The translations under genes and the position numbers were made by a program. The notes under the pieces were generated by a model, which was given only the letters and a program-made list of their open reading frames with translations, did not search any database and was not told where the DNA came from. From Geobacter sp. AOG2 (GTDB lineage: Bacteria; Desulfobacterota; Desulfuromonadia; Geobacterales; Pseudopelobacteraceae): a DNA stretch of 64,000 nt. Position 1 is the stretch's first letter, and every line of letters begins with the position of its first letter. Location of the stretch: positions 3,441,574-3,505,573 of the forward strand of contig NZ_BLJA01000001.1 in assembly GCF_019972295.1 (NCBI RefSeq). Reading direction: 5' to 3'. Below are positions 51,331 to 60,905 of the stretch, in pieces.

Positions 51331-52593
51331 ATGCCTTTCGAACTATTTATCGGGTTGCGCTACCTGAAGGCAAAGCGCAAGTCTACCTTCATCTCGATCA
51401 TCACCTTCATCTCCACCGCAGGGGTCACCCTGGGCGTCATGGCGCTGATCGTGGTGCTGGCGGTCATGACCGGCTTCGAGGAAGACCTGAAGGAGAAGAT
51501 CCTCGGGACCAACGCCCATGTGGTGGTCATCCACAACGGCGGCCCCATGGAGGATTACCATCAGGTCATGGCGAAGCTCAAGGGCTTCAAAGGGGTGAAG
51601 GCCGCCACGCCGTTCATCTACAATCAGGTTATGTTGTCCTCCGGCAAGAACGTTTCCGGCGTGGTGCTGAGGGGAATCGACGTCAAATCGGATCGCCTGG
51701 TCACCAAGTTGAGCAAGTCGATCATCGAAGGGTCCATCGACAAACTCGACCCCGTCATGGGGAAAGGCTCCGACGCCAAGCCGGGGCTGGTGGTGGGCAA
51801 GGAGTTGGCCAAGAATCTGAACCTGTTTGTGGGCGACACGATCAACGTGGTTTCCCCCATGGGGAACATTACGCCGTTGGGCATGATGCCCAAGATGAAG
51901 CCGTTTCGCGTGGTCGGGATATTCAATACCGGCATGTTCGAGTACGACTCCACCCTGGCCTACATCAGTCTGGCCCAGGCCCAGGCCTTTTTCGATCTGG
52001 GCGACACCGTCACCGGCATCCAGCTCAAGGTGGACGACGTCTACCATACCGGCGAACTGGCGCGCGCCATCAATCAGGCCCTGGGACCCGATTACTACGC
52101 CCGCGACTGGATGCAGATGAATCGCAACATCCTCTTTGCCTTGAAGACGGAGAAGATGGTCATGTTCATCATCCTGACCCTGATCGTGCTCGTGGCGGCC
52201 TTCGGCATCGCTTCGACCCTGTTCATGGTGGTGATGGAAAAGACCAGGGATATCGCCATCCTCAAGTCCATGGGGGCCACCGGCCTCAGCATCATGAAGA
52301 TTTTTGTCCTGGAGGGGCTGATCATCGGCGTTATCGGCACTGTCCTGGGAGTGGTTTCGGGACTTCTGATCGCGCTCAACCTTGAGCCGATCATCAATGT
52401 CGTCGAGAAGGTCACCGGTCTGAACTTTTTCAGCAAGGACGTCTACTACCTGGACCATTTCCCGTCGCTCGTGGTGCCGTCCGATGTGGTCCTGATATCG
52501 GTAACGGCGGTGCTGATCTCGTTTATCGCCACCCTCTACCCGTCGTGGCAGGCGTCGAGAATGCTGCCCGCCGAGGCGTTGCGCTATGAGTAG
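51331..52593 (+). CDS. Lipoprotein-releasing ABC transporter permease (LolC/LolE family)
   Basis: 420 aa. One N-terminal TM (about 20-45), a large periplasmic domain (about 50-260) and three C-terminal TM helices (from MVMFIILTLIVLVAAFG onward) give the MacB/LolE topology; FELFIGLRYLKAKRKS is typical of the family start. With LolD it extracts lipoproteins from the inner membrane for the outer membrane. Only one permease gene is present, so the complex may be a homodimer (LolF-type) instead of LolCE. Confidence 0.9.
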   Translation: MPFELFIGLRYLKAKRKSTFISIITFISTAGVTLGVMALIVVLAVMTGFEEDLKEKILGTNAHVVVIHNGGPMEDYHQVMAKLKGFKGVKAATPFIYNQVMLSSGKNVSGVVLRGIDVKSDRLVTKLSKSIIEGSIDKLDPVMGKGSDAKPGLVVGKELAKNLNLFVGDTINVVSPMGNITPLGMMPKMKPFRVVGIFNTGMFEYDSTLAYISLAQAQAFFDLGDTVTGIQLKVDDVYHTGELARAINQALGPDYYARDWMQMNRNILFALKTEKMVMFIILTLIVLVAAFGIASTLFMVVMEKTRDIAILKSMGATGLSIMKIFVLEGLIIGVIGTVLGVVSGLLIALNLEPIINVVEKVTGLNFFSKDVYYLDHFPSLVVPSDVVLISVTAVLISFIATLYPSWQASRMLPAEALRYE

Positions 52594-52644
52594 GAAATGT
52601 GAATTTTTTTCAACCTGCTGCGTTTTCCGCCAAGAGGTGATATT

Positions 52645-53325
52645 GTGAGCAACCTGCTTGAGGTGCGCGGCCTGTGCAAAACCTACACGACCGGCCCGAA
52701 TCGGGTTGAGGTGCTGATCGACATCGACCTCGAACTGGAAGCGGCAACCACCACGGCCCTGGTGGGGGCGTCGGGTGCCGGCAAGAGTACGCTGTTGCAC
52801 CTGCTGGGGGCTTTGGACCGGCCGTCATCGGGCAGCGTCAGTTTCCGCGGCGAAGACATCTTCCGGAAGAGCGACCGTGAGCTGGCGTTCTTTCGCAACA
52901 AAAGCATCGGTTTCGTCTTCCAGTTCCACCATCTACTGCCCGAATTCACGGCCTTGGAAAACGTCATGATGCCGGCCCTGATCGCCCGGACGGCTCACGA
53001 CAAGGCGCGGGGAGCGGCAGAGGAACTGTTGAACGATGTGGGGTTGGGGCACCGCTTGAGCCATCGGCCCGGCGAGCTGTCCGGCGGCGAGCAGCAGAGG
53101 GTGGCGATTGCGCGCGCTCTTGCCCTGTCGCCCGAACTGCTCCTGGCGGATGAACCGACGGGCAATCTGGACATGAAGACCAGCGAAGGTGTCCATGCCC
53201 TGTTGGCCGAATTGCAGCAGAAAAAGGGATTGACCCTGGTGGTGGTCACCCATAATGAAAGTTTGGCCGCCGCCATGGGGAGAACCGTACGGCTGGTCGA
53301 TGGACGGCTTGAACAATCTTTGTGA
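52645..53325 (+). CDS. lolD: Lipoprotein-releasing ABC transporter ATP-binding protein LolD
   Basis: 226 aa. Walker A is GASGAGKST, the Q loop is in [18 protein letters not shown] (LolD/MacB-type), the signature is LSGGEQQRV and Walker B is [12 protein letters not shown]. It energises the permease encoded just upstream. It starts with GTG 52645 after AAGAGGTGA. Its stop overlaps the next gene's GTG. Confidence 0.94.
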   Translation: MSNLLEVRGLCKTYTTGPNRVEVLIDIDLELEAATTTALVGASGAGKSTLLHLLGALDRPSSGSVSFRGEDIFRKSDRELAFFRNKSIGFVFQFHHLLPEFTALENVMMPALIARTAHDKARGAAEELLNDVGLGHRLSHRPGELSGGEQQRVAIARALALSPELLLADEPTGNLDMKTSEGVHALLAELQQKKGLTLVVVTHNESLAAAMGRTVRLVDGRLEQSL

Positions 53326-55652
53326 GTCTCGGGGGAAGAGTGCCCATATTTCGTGTGTTAGTGCTGATCATCTGTGCGTTGCAGCTTATGGTTGCCGGTG
53401 TGGCGAGGGCTGAAGGCGAAAAGATCGTCGAGGTGCGGATCACGGGTAATCACCGTATCGAATCGGCTGCCATCCTCAATGTCATCTCAACCAAGGCCGG
53501 CGATACCATGCGGGACGACAAGATCGACGCCGATATACGCGCCATTTATAAACTCGGTCAGTTTCAGGATATCAAGGCGGAAGTGGAGGACACCGGCAAG
53601 GGAACGGTCCTCGTCTATGCGGTGCAGGAAAAGCCGGTTGTTCGCGACATAAAATTCGAGGGAAACAAGGAACTCAGCAACGACAAGCTCAAGGACGCCC
53701 TGGAGTTCCGCCAGAACTCCATACTTTCCACTAAAGACCTTGCCAAGAGCGTCGCCAAGATGAAAAAGCTCTACGGCGACGAGGGATATTATCTGGCCGA
53801 GATCGATCCGGTGGTTGAAAAGCGTACGCCCACGGACCTTGCGATTACCTTCAAGGTTACGGAAGGAAAGAAGATCCTCATCCGCACCATTCATTTCGAC
53901 GGCAACAAGGCCTTCAGCGACCGGCAGTTGCGCAAGGTTATGGAAACCAAGGAGAAATGGTTCCTGTCGTGGCTGACCGGGGCCGGCACGTACAAGGAGG
54001 AGGTGCTGAAAAACGACGCCTTGCTGATTGCCGACCACTATATGAATAACGGCTACATCAACGTCAAGGTGGGGGAGCCGGTCGTCAAACTGACCGAGGC
54101 CAAGGATGCCCTGGAGGCGTTCATCGGTATCACGGAAGGGGAACAGTACCGGGTCGGCGACGTCGATTTCAAAGGGGATCTCCTGGAACCGGTCAGCGAG
54201 CTGCGCAAGAAGATCAAGGACGAGCCGGGGCAGATATTCAGCCGGAGTGTCCTGCGCGGCGACATCGCGGCCCTGACCGACGTCTATGCCGACAAGGGCT
54301 ATGCCTTTGTCAATGTCAATCCGCTGACAAAGGCGGACAATACGAAACTTACCATTGATTTGACCTTCGACATGGAAAAGGGCGAGCTGGTTTCCATCGA
54401 GCGGATCAACGTCGCCGGCAACCCCAAGACCCGCGACAAGGTGGTCCGCCGCGAACTGCGCATCACCGAGGGTGATCTCTACAGCGCCACCGGCATCAAG
54501 CGCAGCAAACAAAACCTGATGAATACCGGTTATTTCGAGGAAGCCAACCTTGCGACGGCCAAGGGGAGCGCCAGCAACAAACTCAATGTCAACGTGGATG
54601 TCAAAGAGAAGCCGACCGGCTCTTTCAGTATCGGCGGCGGTTACAGCTCCCTGGACGGCGTCATCGGCCAGGGCTCCGTGCAGCAATCCAACTTCCTTGG
54701 CCTGGGGCTCAAGGCGAATGTTTCCGGCTCCCTCGGCGGAAAGTCCCAGACCTATTCCCTCGGTCTCACCGACCCCTACTTCCTCGACACCAAGTGGACC
54801 CTGGGGGCCGACGTCTACCGGACGCAACGCGATTACAGCGACTACACCCGGCGTCTGACCGGCGGCGATATCAAGGGCGGCTATCCGATCAACGACTTTG
54901 TCGGGACCTTTTTCATGTACAAGTACGAGATCAAGGACATCTACAACCCCCAGCAGGCCTATCTGGATTTCAACGTGACCGACCCGGACAATTATCCGCT
55001 GGGGGTAACCACGACCAGTTCCATCATGGCCAGTATCACCCATAACAATACCGACTACCGTCTCGATCCCTCAACCGGCTTCATCAATTCGCTTACGGCG
55101 GAATTTGCCGGTCTGGGCGGCAACAACAAGTTTGCCCGGTATACCCTGGAGAATACCTGGTTCCATCCGATCTACAAGAAGCTGATATTCTCCACCAAGC
55201 TGGCCATGGGATATGTCCAGAAGGTGGGAGGACGGAAGGTGCCGATCGACGAGAAGTTCTACCTGGGCGGCATCTTTTCGCTCCGCGGCTATAAGGCCCG
55301 CACGGTTTCCCCGGTTAATCCCCTTCTGGTCGTGGACCACGGAACCATGTCGCCGTCCGATCAGAAAGTCTATCTGGGAGGTAACAAGGAGTTCTACGGC
55401 AATACGGAATTCACCTTCCCCATCCTCTCCGATGTGGGGGTCAAGGGGGTCGCGTTCTTCGACTACGGTAACGCAATCGACGATTCCTACAGCAAGATGT
55501 TCAGTTCGCTTCTGATGAGCTACGGTGGTGGGATCAGGTGGGCTTCGCCCTTGGGGCCGCTCCGTCTGGAGTACGGTATTCCCGTCAACCCTCGCCACGA
55601 TCTGGATAGCCCCAGCGGCAGATTAGAGTTTTCGATCGGCAGCCTCTTTTAG
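53322..55652 (+). CDS. bamA: Outer membrane protein assembly factor BamA
   Basis: 776 aa. After a signal peptide (ending about ARA-EGEK) come five POTRA domains (about 25-425; each begins with a strand such as [13 protein letters not shown] or [12 protein letters not shown]) and a 16-strand beta barrel with the family motif [12 protein letters not shown] near residue 645. The last residue is Phe (FSIGSLF), the Bam signal itself. It inserts beta-barrel proteins into the outer membrane. The start GTG 53322 overlaps the lolD stop (GTGA); GTG 53340, just behind GGGGGAAGA, is an equally good alternative. Confidence 0.95.
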   Translation: MSLGGRVPIFRVLVLIICALQLMVAGVARAEGEKIVEVRITGNHRIESAAILNVISTKAGDTMRDDKIDADIRAIYKLGQFQDIKAEVEDTGKGTVLVYAVQEKPVVRDIKFEGNKELSNDKLKDALEFRQNSILSTKDLAKSVAKMKKLYGDEGYYLAEIDPVVEKRTPTDLAITFKVTEGKKILIRTIHFDGNKAFSDRQLRKVMETKEKWFLSWLTGAGTYKEEVLKNDALLIADHYMNNGYINVKVGEPVVKLTEAKDALEAFIGITEGEQYRVGDVDFKGDLLEPVSELRKKIKDEPGQIFSRSVLRGDIAALTDVYADKGYAFVNVNPLTKADNTKLTIDLTFDMEKGELVSIERINVAGNPKTRDKVVRRELRITEGDLYSATGIKRSKQNLMNTGYFEEANLATAKGSASNKLNVNVDVKEKPTGSFSIGGGYSSLDGVIGQGSVQQSNFLGLGLKANVSGSLGGKSQTYSLGLTDPYFLDTKWTLGADVYRTQRDYSDYTRRLTGGDIKGGYPINDFVGTFFMYKYEIKDIYNPQQAYLDFNVTDPDNYPLGVTTTSSIMASITHNNTDYRLDPSTGFINSLTAEFAGLGGNNKFARYTLENTWFHPIYKKLIFSTKLAMGYVQKVGGRKVPIDEKFYLGGIFSLRGYKARTVSPVNPLLVVDHGTMSPSDQKVYLGGNKEFYGNTEFTFPILSDVGVKGVAFFDYGNAIDDSYSKMFSSLLMSYGGGIRWASPLGPLRLEYGIPVNPRHDLDSPSGRLEFSIGSLF

Positions 55653-55687
55653 GCTGCCTCACAATCCAAAAAAGGAGAACGTCAATC

Positions 55688-56206
55688 ATGAGAAGGTTTA
55701 TAGTGGCGGGAATCATGGCTCTTGCCTTTGCTGCGGGGACGGCGTCTGCTGCCGATGTCAAGATCGGCTACGTGGATATGCAGCGGGCGCTCAACAATTC
55801 CGAGGCGGGTAAAGAGGCCAAGGAACAGTTGGCGGCACGACTCAAGAAATACCAGGACGAGATCAACGGCAAGCAGGACGAACTCAAGAAGCTGAAGGAC
55901 GAACTCGAGAAACAGGGCATGCTCCTGTCCGAAACGGCCCGGGCCAGCAAGGAGAAGGACTATCAGCAAAAGCTGAAGGAGTTCCAGCGTTTCACCAAGG
56001 ACGCCCAGGACGAGCTTCAGGGCAAGGATGAAGAATTTACCCGCAAGATCCTCGAAGAGATGGAGAAGGTGATCAAGGAATACGGCCGCGCCAACGGTTA
56101 CGCCTTTATCTTTGCCAAGAACGACAACCTGATGGTGTATGTGGACGATAAGAGCGATGTGACCGAGGACGTGCTGAAACTCTTCAATACCACCAAAAAG
56201 AAATAG
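55688..56206 (+). CDS. skp: OmpH/Skp-family periplasmic chaperone
   Basis: 172 aa. A signal peptide (1-21, ending SAA) is followed by VKIGYVDMQRALNNSEAGKEAKE and a long charged coiled coil (about 45-125), the tentacles of Skp. The C-terminus (YAFIFAKNDNLMVYVD) is typical. It guards unfolded outer membrane proteins on their way to BamA. AAAAAGGAGAA precedes ATG 55688. Confidence 0.93.
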   Translation: MRRFIVAGIMALAFAAGTASAADVKIGYVDMQRALNNSEAGKEAKEQLAARLKKYQDEINGKQDELKKLKDELEKQGMLLSETARASKEKDYQQKLKEFQRFTKDAQDELQGKDEEFTRKILEEMEKVIKEYGRANGYAFIFAKNDNLMVYVDDKSDVTEDVLKLFNTTKKK

Positions 56207-56242
56207 CGGACATGTTGTACCGCTCTATTACAGGACCGTGAT

Positions 56243-57286
56243 ATGCAACAAAGCAAAACATTGAAGGAACTGGCCGATTACCTGGGCGGTGCGGTCAGGG
56301 GCGATGAAACGGTACGTGTTGGCGGACTTGCCCCCCTGGAAACGGCCGGGCCCGACACGGTCACGTTTCTGGCAAACCCCAAATATGCCGCCAAGGTCGC
56401 CCAGACGAAGGCCGGAGCGGTGCTGATGGCGCCCGGAGGCGAGGGCTATGGCCGCAATGTGATCGAGGTGGCCAACCCCTACCTGGGATTCGCCAAGCTT
56501 CTGACCCTCTTCTATACATTTCCCCATCCCCCCCTGGGCATATTGCCCGAATCGAACGTGGGAACCGGCGTGAAGCTGGGGGAAGGGATCAGTGTCTACC
56601 CCGGCGCCTGCGTCGGGAACAACGTCACCATCGGTGACCGGACCGTCATCCATAGCGGCGCCGTCATCTACGAGGGGGCCGTGATCGGCGATGACTGCGT
56701 GGTGCACGCCAATGCGGTAATCCGCGAACGGTGCCGTCTCGGCAACCGGGTGATCATCCAGCCCGGAGCGGTCATAGGGAGCGACGGGTTCGGATATGCC
56801 CCGGATGGTCGCGGTTACTATCGTATTCCCCAGATCGGCATCGTGGTGCTGGAAGACGATGTGGAGGTCGGCGCCAATACGACTATCGACCGGGCCGCCC
56901 TGGAGGTGACCCTGATAAAGCGGGGCACCAAACTCGACAATCTGGTGCAGATCGCCCATAATTGCCAGATCGGGAACGATTGCATGATCGTCTCCCAGGT
57001 GGGGATATCGGGCAGCACCACGGTTGGCGACCATGTGACCCTGGCCGGACAGGTCGGCGTTGCCGGCCATCTTACCATCGGCGACAACGTGATGGTGGGG
57101 GCCAAGTCGGGGGTGCCCAACTCCCTGGCCGCCAATGCCGGCTACAGCGGCTATCCGGCCCAGCCGCACAAGGAGTGGCTCAAGTCCATGGCGGTTGTCG
57201 CCAACCTGCCGACCCTGAAGAAAACGGTCAGCAGTCTGGAGAAACGCATTGCCGAACTGGAAGAGCAGATAAAAAATAAGATCTGA
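56243..57286 (+). CDS. lpxD: UDP-3-O-acyl-glucosamine N-acyltransferase LpxD
   Basis: 347 aa. An N-terminal uridine-binding domain (1-100, with TFLANPKY) is followed by a left-handed beta helix of hexapeptide repeats (about 105-300) with the catalytic His in [11 protein letters not shown], and a short C-terminal helix. It adds the second acyl chain in lipid A synthesis. ATG 56243 has a modest upstream AGGACC. A hairpin repeat follows before fabZ. Confidence 0.95.
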   Translation: MQQSKTLKELADYLGGAVRGDETVRVGGLAPLETAGPDTVTFLANPKYAAKVAQTKAGAVLMAPGGEGYGRNVIEVANPYLGFAKLLTLFYTFPHPPLGILPESNVGTGVKLGEGISVYPGACVGNNVTIGDRTVIHSGAVIYEGAVIGDDCVVHANAVIRERCRLGNRVIIQPGAVIGSDGFGYAPDGRGYYRIPQIGIVVLEDDVEVGANTTIDRAALEVTLIKRGTKLDNLVQIAHNCQIGNDCMIVSQVGISGSTTVGDHVTLAGQVGVAGHLTIGDNVMVGAKSGVPNSLAANAGYSGYPAQPHKEWLKSMAVVANLPTLKKTVSSLEKRIAELEEQIKNKI

Positions 57287-57287
57287 T

Positions 57288-57396
57288 TTGCCACGGAGCC
57301 ACAGAGGCCCGGAGGAAAATCAGAAGCAGAGTTACAGGCGTTTTTGAATAGAATTCCGTCTTTGACGTTCTCCGCGTCTCTGTGGTTCCGTGGCAG
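57288..57396. repeat. Long intergenic hairpin repeat, copy E
   Basis: Left arm TTGCCACGGAGCCACAGAGG and right arm CGTCTCTGTGGTTCCGTGGC are inverted. It sits between lpxD and fabZ in the envelope operon. Confidence 0.83.
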
Positions 57397-57438
57397 ATGA
57401 TTTTTGTGGTACCTATTTCAATTTCAACGAGGTTTCCC

Positions 57439-57882
57439 ATGCTAATGGACGTCAATGAAATCATGAAGATCCTTCCCCACCGTTACCCCTTCCTCATGGT
57501 CGATCGGATCGTTGAGCTGGAGCACGGCAAACGCTGCGTCGGAATCAAGAACGTCACCATCAACGAGCCCTTTTTCCAGGGGCACTTTCCCGGCCATCCG
57601 GTCATGCCGGGGGTGCTGATCATTGAGGCCATGGCCCAGGTTGCCGGTATCATGGCCTACCTGGCTTCTGATGATGAAACGAAAAAGAAGGTCAGTTATT
57701 TCATGTCCATCGACAATGCGAAGTTCAGAAAGCCGGTATTCCCGGGGGACCAACTGCGCATCGTGATCGAAACGACCCTCAACCGCCGCGGAATATGGGG
57801 GGTTGACGGCAAGGCGTTCGTGGGCGAAACCCTGGTCACCGAGGCTGCCCTTAAGGCGACCTTTGCCGACAAGGCCGCGTAG
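57439..57882 (+). CDS. fabZ: 3-hydroxyacyl-ACP dehydratase FabZ
   Basis: 147 aa hot-dog fold. The active-site stretch PFFQGHFPGHPVMPGVLIIEAMAQ has the catalytic His and Glu. It dehydrates 3-hydroxyacyl-ACP, the same pool LpxA and LpxD use. I chose ATG 57439 after CGAGG; ATG 57445 is the next candidate. It lies in the usual lpxD-fabZ-lpxA order. Confidence 0.96.
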   Translation: MLMDVNEIMKILPHRYPFLMVDRIVELEHGKRCVGIKNVTINEPFFQGHFPGHPVMPGVLIIEAMAQVAGIMAYLASDDETKKKVSYFMSIDNAKFRKPVFPGDQLRIVIETTLNRRGIWGVDGKAFVGETLVTEAALKATFADKAA

Positions 57883-57901
57883 TAAAACGTTAACAGACCA
57901 A

Positions 57902-58020
57902 GGTTGTTCAAAAATAGTCAGATCGTCGCACCCGCAGAAAGCCCTGCGGAGGCGTAGCAGGGCTACGCCGCACAAAAGGGCTTTCGAGGATGGCGGCGAG
58001 ATGGCTGTTTTTGAACAACC
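57902..58020 (+). repeat. 119-bp dispersed element, copy 3
   Basis: Begins GGTTGTTCAAAAATAG, ends CTGTTTTTGAACAACC, and is 119 bp long. It lies between fabZ and lpxA inside the operon. Terminal inverted repeats match over the first 13 bp and imperfectly over nearly 30. Confidence 0.92.
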
Positions 58021-58048
58021 TCTTAGAAAATCAGCGGGGAGAGTTCCT

Positions 58049-58828
58049 ATGATACACCCAAGCGCGATAATAGAGCCGAGCGCACAACTGGCGTCCGACG
58101 TCGAAGTAGGCCCCTATGCGATCATCGGGAAACATGCCATCATCGGCAAGGGCACCAAGATCGGTGCCCATACCGTGATCGGCGACTGGACGGAGATCGG
58201 CGAGAATAACCAGATCTTCCACCAGGCCTCGGTCGGCGCCCCGCCCCAGGATCTGAAATACCGGGGTGAAGAAACCTGGACCCGCATCGGCGACAACAAC
58301 ATGGTCCGTGAATTTGCCACGATCCACCGCGGCACGGTTTCGGGCCATGGCGAGACCGTAGTAGGCAGCAACAACCTCTTCATGGCTTATTCCCACGTGG
58401 CCCACGACTGCCGCATCGGCAGCAACGTGGTCATGGCCAACGTGGCGACCCTGGCCGGGCATGTTACGATCGAGGACCATGTCATTCTGGGCGGTCTGGT
58501 GGCGGTACATCAATTCGCCACGGTCGGCGCCCACGCCATGATCGGCGGAGGCACCCTGATCGGCCTGGATATCCCGCCGTACATGATTGCCACCTCGGGC
58601 AAGCGTGACGCCAAACTGCGGGGGCTGAACCTGATCGGCCTCAAGCGGAGAGGGTTCACGGACGAGGCGATCAATAACCTGAAAAAGGCCTACAAGACGC
58701 TTTTCATGGCAGGTCTGAAGCTTGACGACGCTGTTGCCCGTCTCAAGGGGGAGATCAAGGGGTGCCCTGAGGTGGACTATCTGCTGGCTTTCATCGAACG
58801 CTCCGAACGCGGGGTTTGTCGCGGATGA
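58049..58828 (+). CDS. lpxA: Acyl-ACP:UDP-amino sugar O/N-acyltransferase LpxA
   Basis: 259 aa. A left-handed beta helix of hexapeptide repeats (1-190) carries the catalytic His in YSHVAHDC, with a helical C-terminus (about 195-259). It catalyses the first acylation of lipid A. With gnnA and gnnB downstream, its natural substrate is probably UDP-GlcNAc3N, giving an amide. I chose ATG 58049 after GGGGAGAG; longer frames read into the 119-bp repeat. It overlaps gnnA (ATGA). Confidence 0.95.
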   Translation: MIHPSAIIEPSAQLASDVEVGPYAIIGKHAIIGKGTKIGAHTVIGDWTEIGENNQIFHQASVGAPPQDLKYRGEETWTRIGDNNMVREFATIHRGTVSGHGETVVGSNNLFMAYSHVAHDCRIGSNVVMANVATLAGHVTIEDHVILGGLVAVHQFATVGAHAMIGGGTLIGLDIPPYMIATSGKRDAKLRGLNLIGLKRRGFTDEAINNLKKAYKTLFMAGLKLDDAVARLKGEIKGCPEVDYLLAFIERSERGVCRG

Positions 58829-59769
58829 CCGCCCTCAGGACGGCCGTCATAGGCGTTGGCTACCTGGGTAACTTCCATGCCCAGAAGTACGCCGCCATCC
58901 CCGATGTGGAGTTGGTGGGTGTCGTGGACAACGACCCGAAGCGAGCCGCCGAGATTGCAGCGGCCTTGGGGACAACCGCCTACAGCGATCACCGGGACCT
59001 GATCGGCAAGGTGGATGCGGTCAGCGTGGTCGTCCCGACCCAGTTCCACCACACTGTTGCCCGCGATTTCCTGGCAGCCGGCGTCCACGTGCTGATAGAG
59101 AAGCCGATCACGGTCACCACGGCTGAGGCCGACGAACTGATCTCCCTTGCCGAAGAGCGCAAGCTGGTCTTTCAGGTCGGCCACCTGGAACGCTTCAATC
59201 CGGTCCTGGTGGCGTTGGGGGACATCCTCCGCGAGCCACTCTTCATCGAGTCGGTACGCATCGCTCCCTTCAAACCGCGCGGTACGGATGTGAACGTGGT
59301 CCTGGACCTGATGATCCACGATATCGACATCATCCAGCACATCGTGGGCTCTCCGGTGGAGCGCATCGATGCCGTCGGCGCGCCGGTGTTCACCGGCGAG
59401 GAGGATATCGCCAACGCCCGGATCGTTTTTGAGAACGGCTGTGTGGCCAACGTGACCGCCAGCCGCATCAGCCTGAAGAGCGAACGCAAAATGCGCATAT
59501 TCCAGCGGGATGCCTACATAACCCTGGACTTCCAGAACCGCAAGCTGCTGGTGGCCCAGAAAGGGAGCGGCGAGCTGTTTCCCGGGGTCCCCAACGTAAA
59601 GGTCGACGAGCGGGAACTGGGGCAGGCCGATGCGCTCAAAAACGAGATAGAATCGTTCATCGAGGCCATAAGAGAAGGGAAGCAGCCGCAGGTGAGCGGC
59701 AGGGAAGGGAAGATGGCGCTGGAGACGGCGCTCAAAATCAACGTAAGCCTGAAAAGGACACACCCATGA
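58825..59769 (+). CDS. gnnA: Gfo/Idh/MocA oxidoreductase, probable GnnA
   Basis: 314 aa. An NAD(P)-binding N-terminal domain (GVGYLGNFHAQ at about 10-20; VLIEKPI with the conserved Lys) is followed by the Gfo/Idh/MocA C-terminal domain (DLMIHDIDII). Between lpxA and an aminotransferase it matches GnnA of Acidithiobacillus and Leptospira, which oxidises the 3-OH of UDP-GlcNAc. The function is inferred from context and family. Both ends overlap neighbours by 4 nt. Confidence 0.85.
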   Translation: MTALRTAVIGVGYLGNFHAQKYAAIPDVELVGVVDNDPKRAAEIAAALGTTAYSDHRDLIGKVDAVSVVVPTQFHHTVARDFLAAGVHVLIEKPITVTTAEADELISLAEERKLVFQVGHLERFNPVLVALGDILREPLFIESVRIAPFKPRGTDVNVVLDLMIHDIDIIQHIVGSPVERIDAVGAPVFTGEEDIANARIVFENGCVANVTASRISLKSERKMRIFQRDAYITLDFQNRKLLVAQKGSGELFPGVPNVKVDERELGQADALKNEIESFIEAIREGKQPQVSGREGKMALETALKINVSLKRTHP

Positions 59770-60860
59770 TACCGATGGTAGACCTCAAAACCCAATATCA
59801 CACCCTGAAAGCGGAGATCGATACGGCAGTTCTCGCCGCCCTGGAGAGCAGCCAGTTCATCCTGGGGCCCAATGTGACCGCCCTGGAGCAGGAGGCCGCG
59901 GCCTACCTCGGCTCTCCCCATGCCGTTACCTGCGCATCGGGCACCGACGCCCTGCACCTGGCCATTCTGGCGGCCGGCATCGGTCCGGGGGATGAGGTCA
60001 TCACGTCTCCGTTCACCTTTATCGCCACGGCCGAGGCCATCTGCTATGCCGGCGCCACGCCGGTATTCGTGGATATCGATCCCCAAACCTTCAACCTCGA
60101 CCCGGCCATGGTCGAAAAAGCCATCACACCGCGTACCAAGGCGATCATACCGGTGCACCTCTTCGGCCAGCCGGCGGACATGGCTGCATTCGCGGCCATC
60201 TGCGGGAAGCATGACCTGCTCCTCATCGAGGATTGCGCCCAGTCCTTCGGCGCCGCGATCGATGGCCGCATGACCGGCACCATCGGCCTTCTGGGCTGTT
60301 TCAGCTTTTTCCCCAGCAAGAATCTGGGATGCTACGGCGACGGCGGCATGGTCACCTGCGCCACGGCCGAGTTGGCCGAACAGGTCAAGGTGCTGCGCAA
60401 CCACGGCAGCCGGGTACGCTACCACCACAGTATGATCGGCTTCAACAGCCGTCTTGACGACATCCAGGCCGCCATCCTGCGGGTGAAGCTCAAGCGGATC
60501 GACGAATTCAACGCCGGCCGCCGCCGCGTGGCGCAGCTCTACTCCTCCCTGCTGGCAGACGTGGCGACCGTTCCCCACGAGGACGGCAAAGGGGTGCATG
60601 TCTATCACCAGTACACGATCCTGACCGACCGGCGCGATGCCGTCATGGCCAAACTCTCCGAACAGCAGATCGCCTCTGCCGTCTACTACCCCATCCCGCT
60701 CCACAAGCAGGACGTTTTTGCCCAAGCCTGCGCAGGTGTCAGCCTGCCGGTGGCCGAGGCCGTGGCCAGTCGTTGCATGTCGCTCCCCGTCTATCCCGAA
60801 ATGCCCGATGCGTCGGTGCGCCTGGTGGCGGAAACCGTCAAAGAGGTACTGGTTGGATAA
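59766..60860 (+). CDS. gnnB: DegT/DnrJ/EryC1 aminotransferase, probable GnnB
   Basis: 364 aa. The PLP Lys lies in FSFFPSKNLGCYGDGG, and IEDCAQSFGA holds the PLP-contacting acid. This is the sugar aminotransferase family. GnnB puts an amino group on the 3-keto sugar made by GnnA, giving UDP-GlcNAc3N. Start ATG 59766 overlaps the gnnA stop. The neighbours lpxA and lpxB support this over an O-antigen sugar role. Confidence 0.85.
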   Translation: MIPMVDLKTQYHTLKAEIDTAVLAALESSQFILGPNVTALEQEAAAYLGSPHAVTCASGTDALHLAILAAGIGPGDEVITSPFTFIATAEAICYAGATPVFVDIDPQTFNLDPAMVEKAITPRTKAIIPVHLFGQPADMAAFAAICGKHDLLLIEDCAQSFGAAIDGRMTGTIGLLGCFSFFPSKNLGCYGDGGMVTCATAELAEQVKVLRNHGSRVRYHHSMIGFNSRLDDIQAAILRVKLKRIDEFNAGRRRVAQLYSSLLADVATVPHEDGKGVHVYHQYTILTDRRDAVMAKLSEQQIASAVYYPIPLHKQDVFAQACAGVSLPVAEAVASRCMSLPVYPEMPDASVRLVAETVKEVLVG

Positions 60861-60905
60861 TTTATGTGTATGTGTCCCCCCTGTTGTTGAAGGGATGTGT
60901 GCCTG

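Noticed and set aside
57442-57975. Minus-strand frame overlapping fabZ and the 119-bp repeat
   Set aside because: Antisense to fabZ; its first 30 residues are translated repeat, which recurs at 40148. No evidence of a gene.
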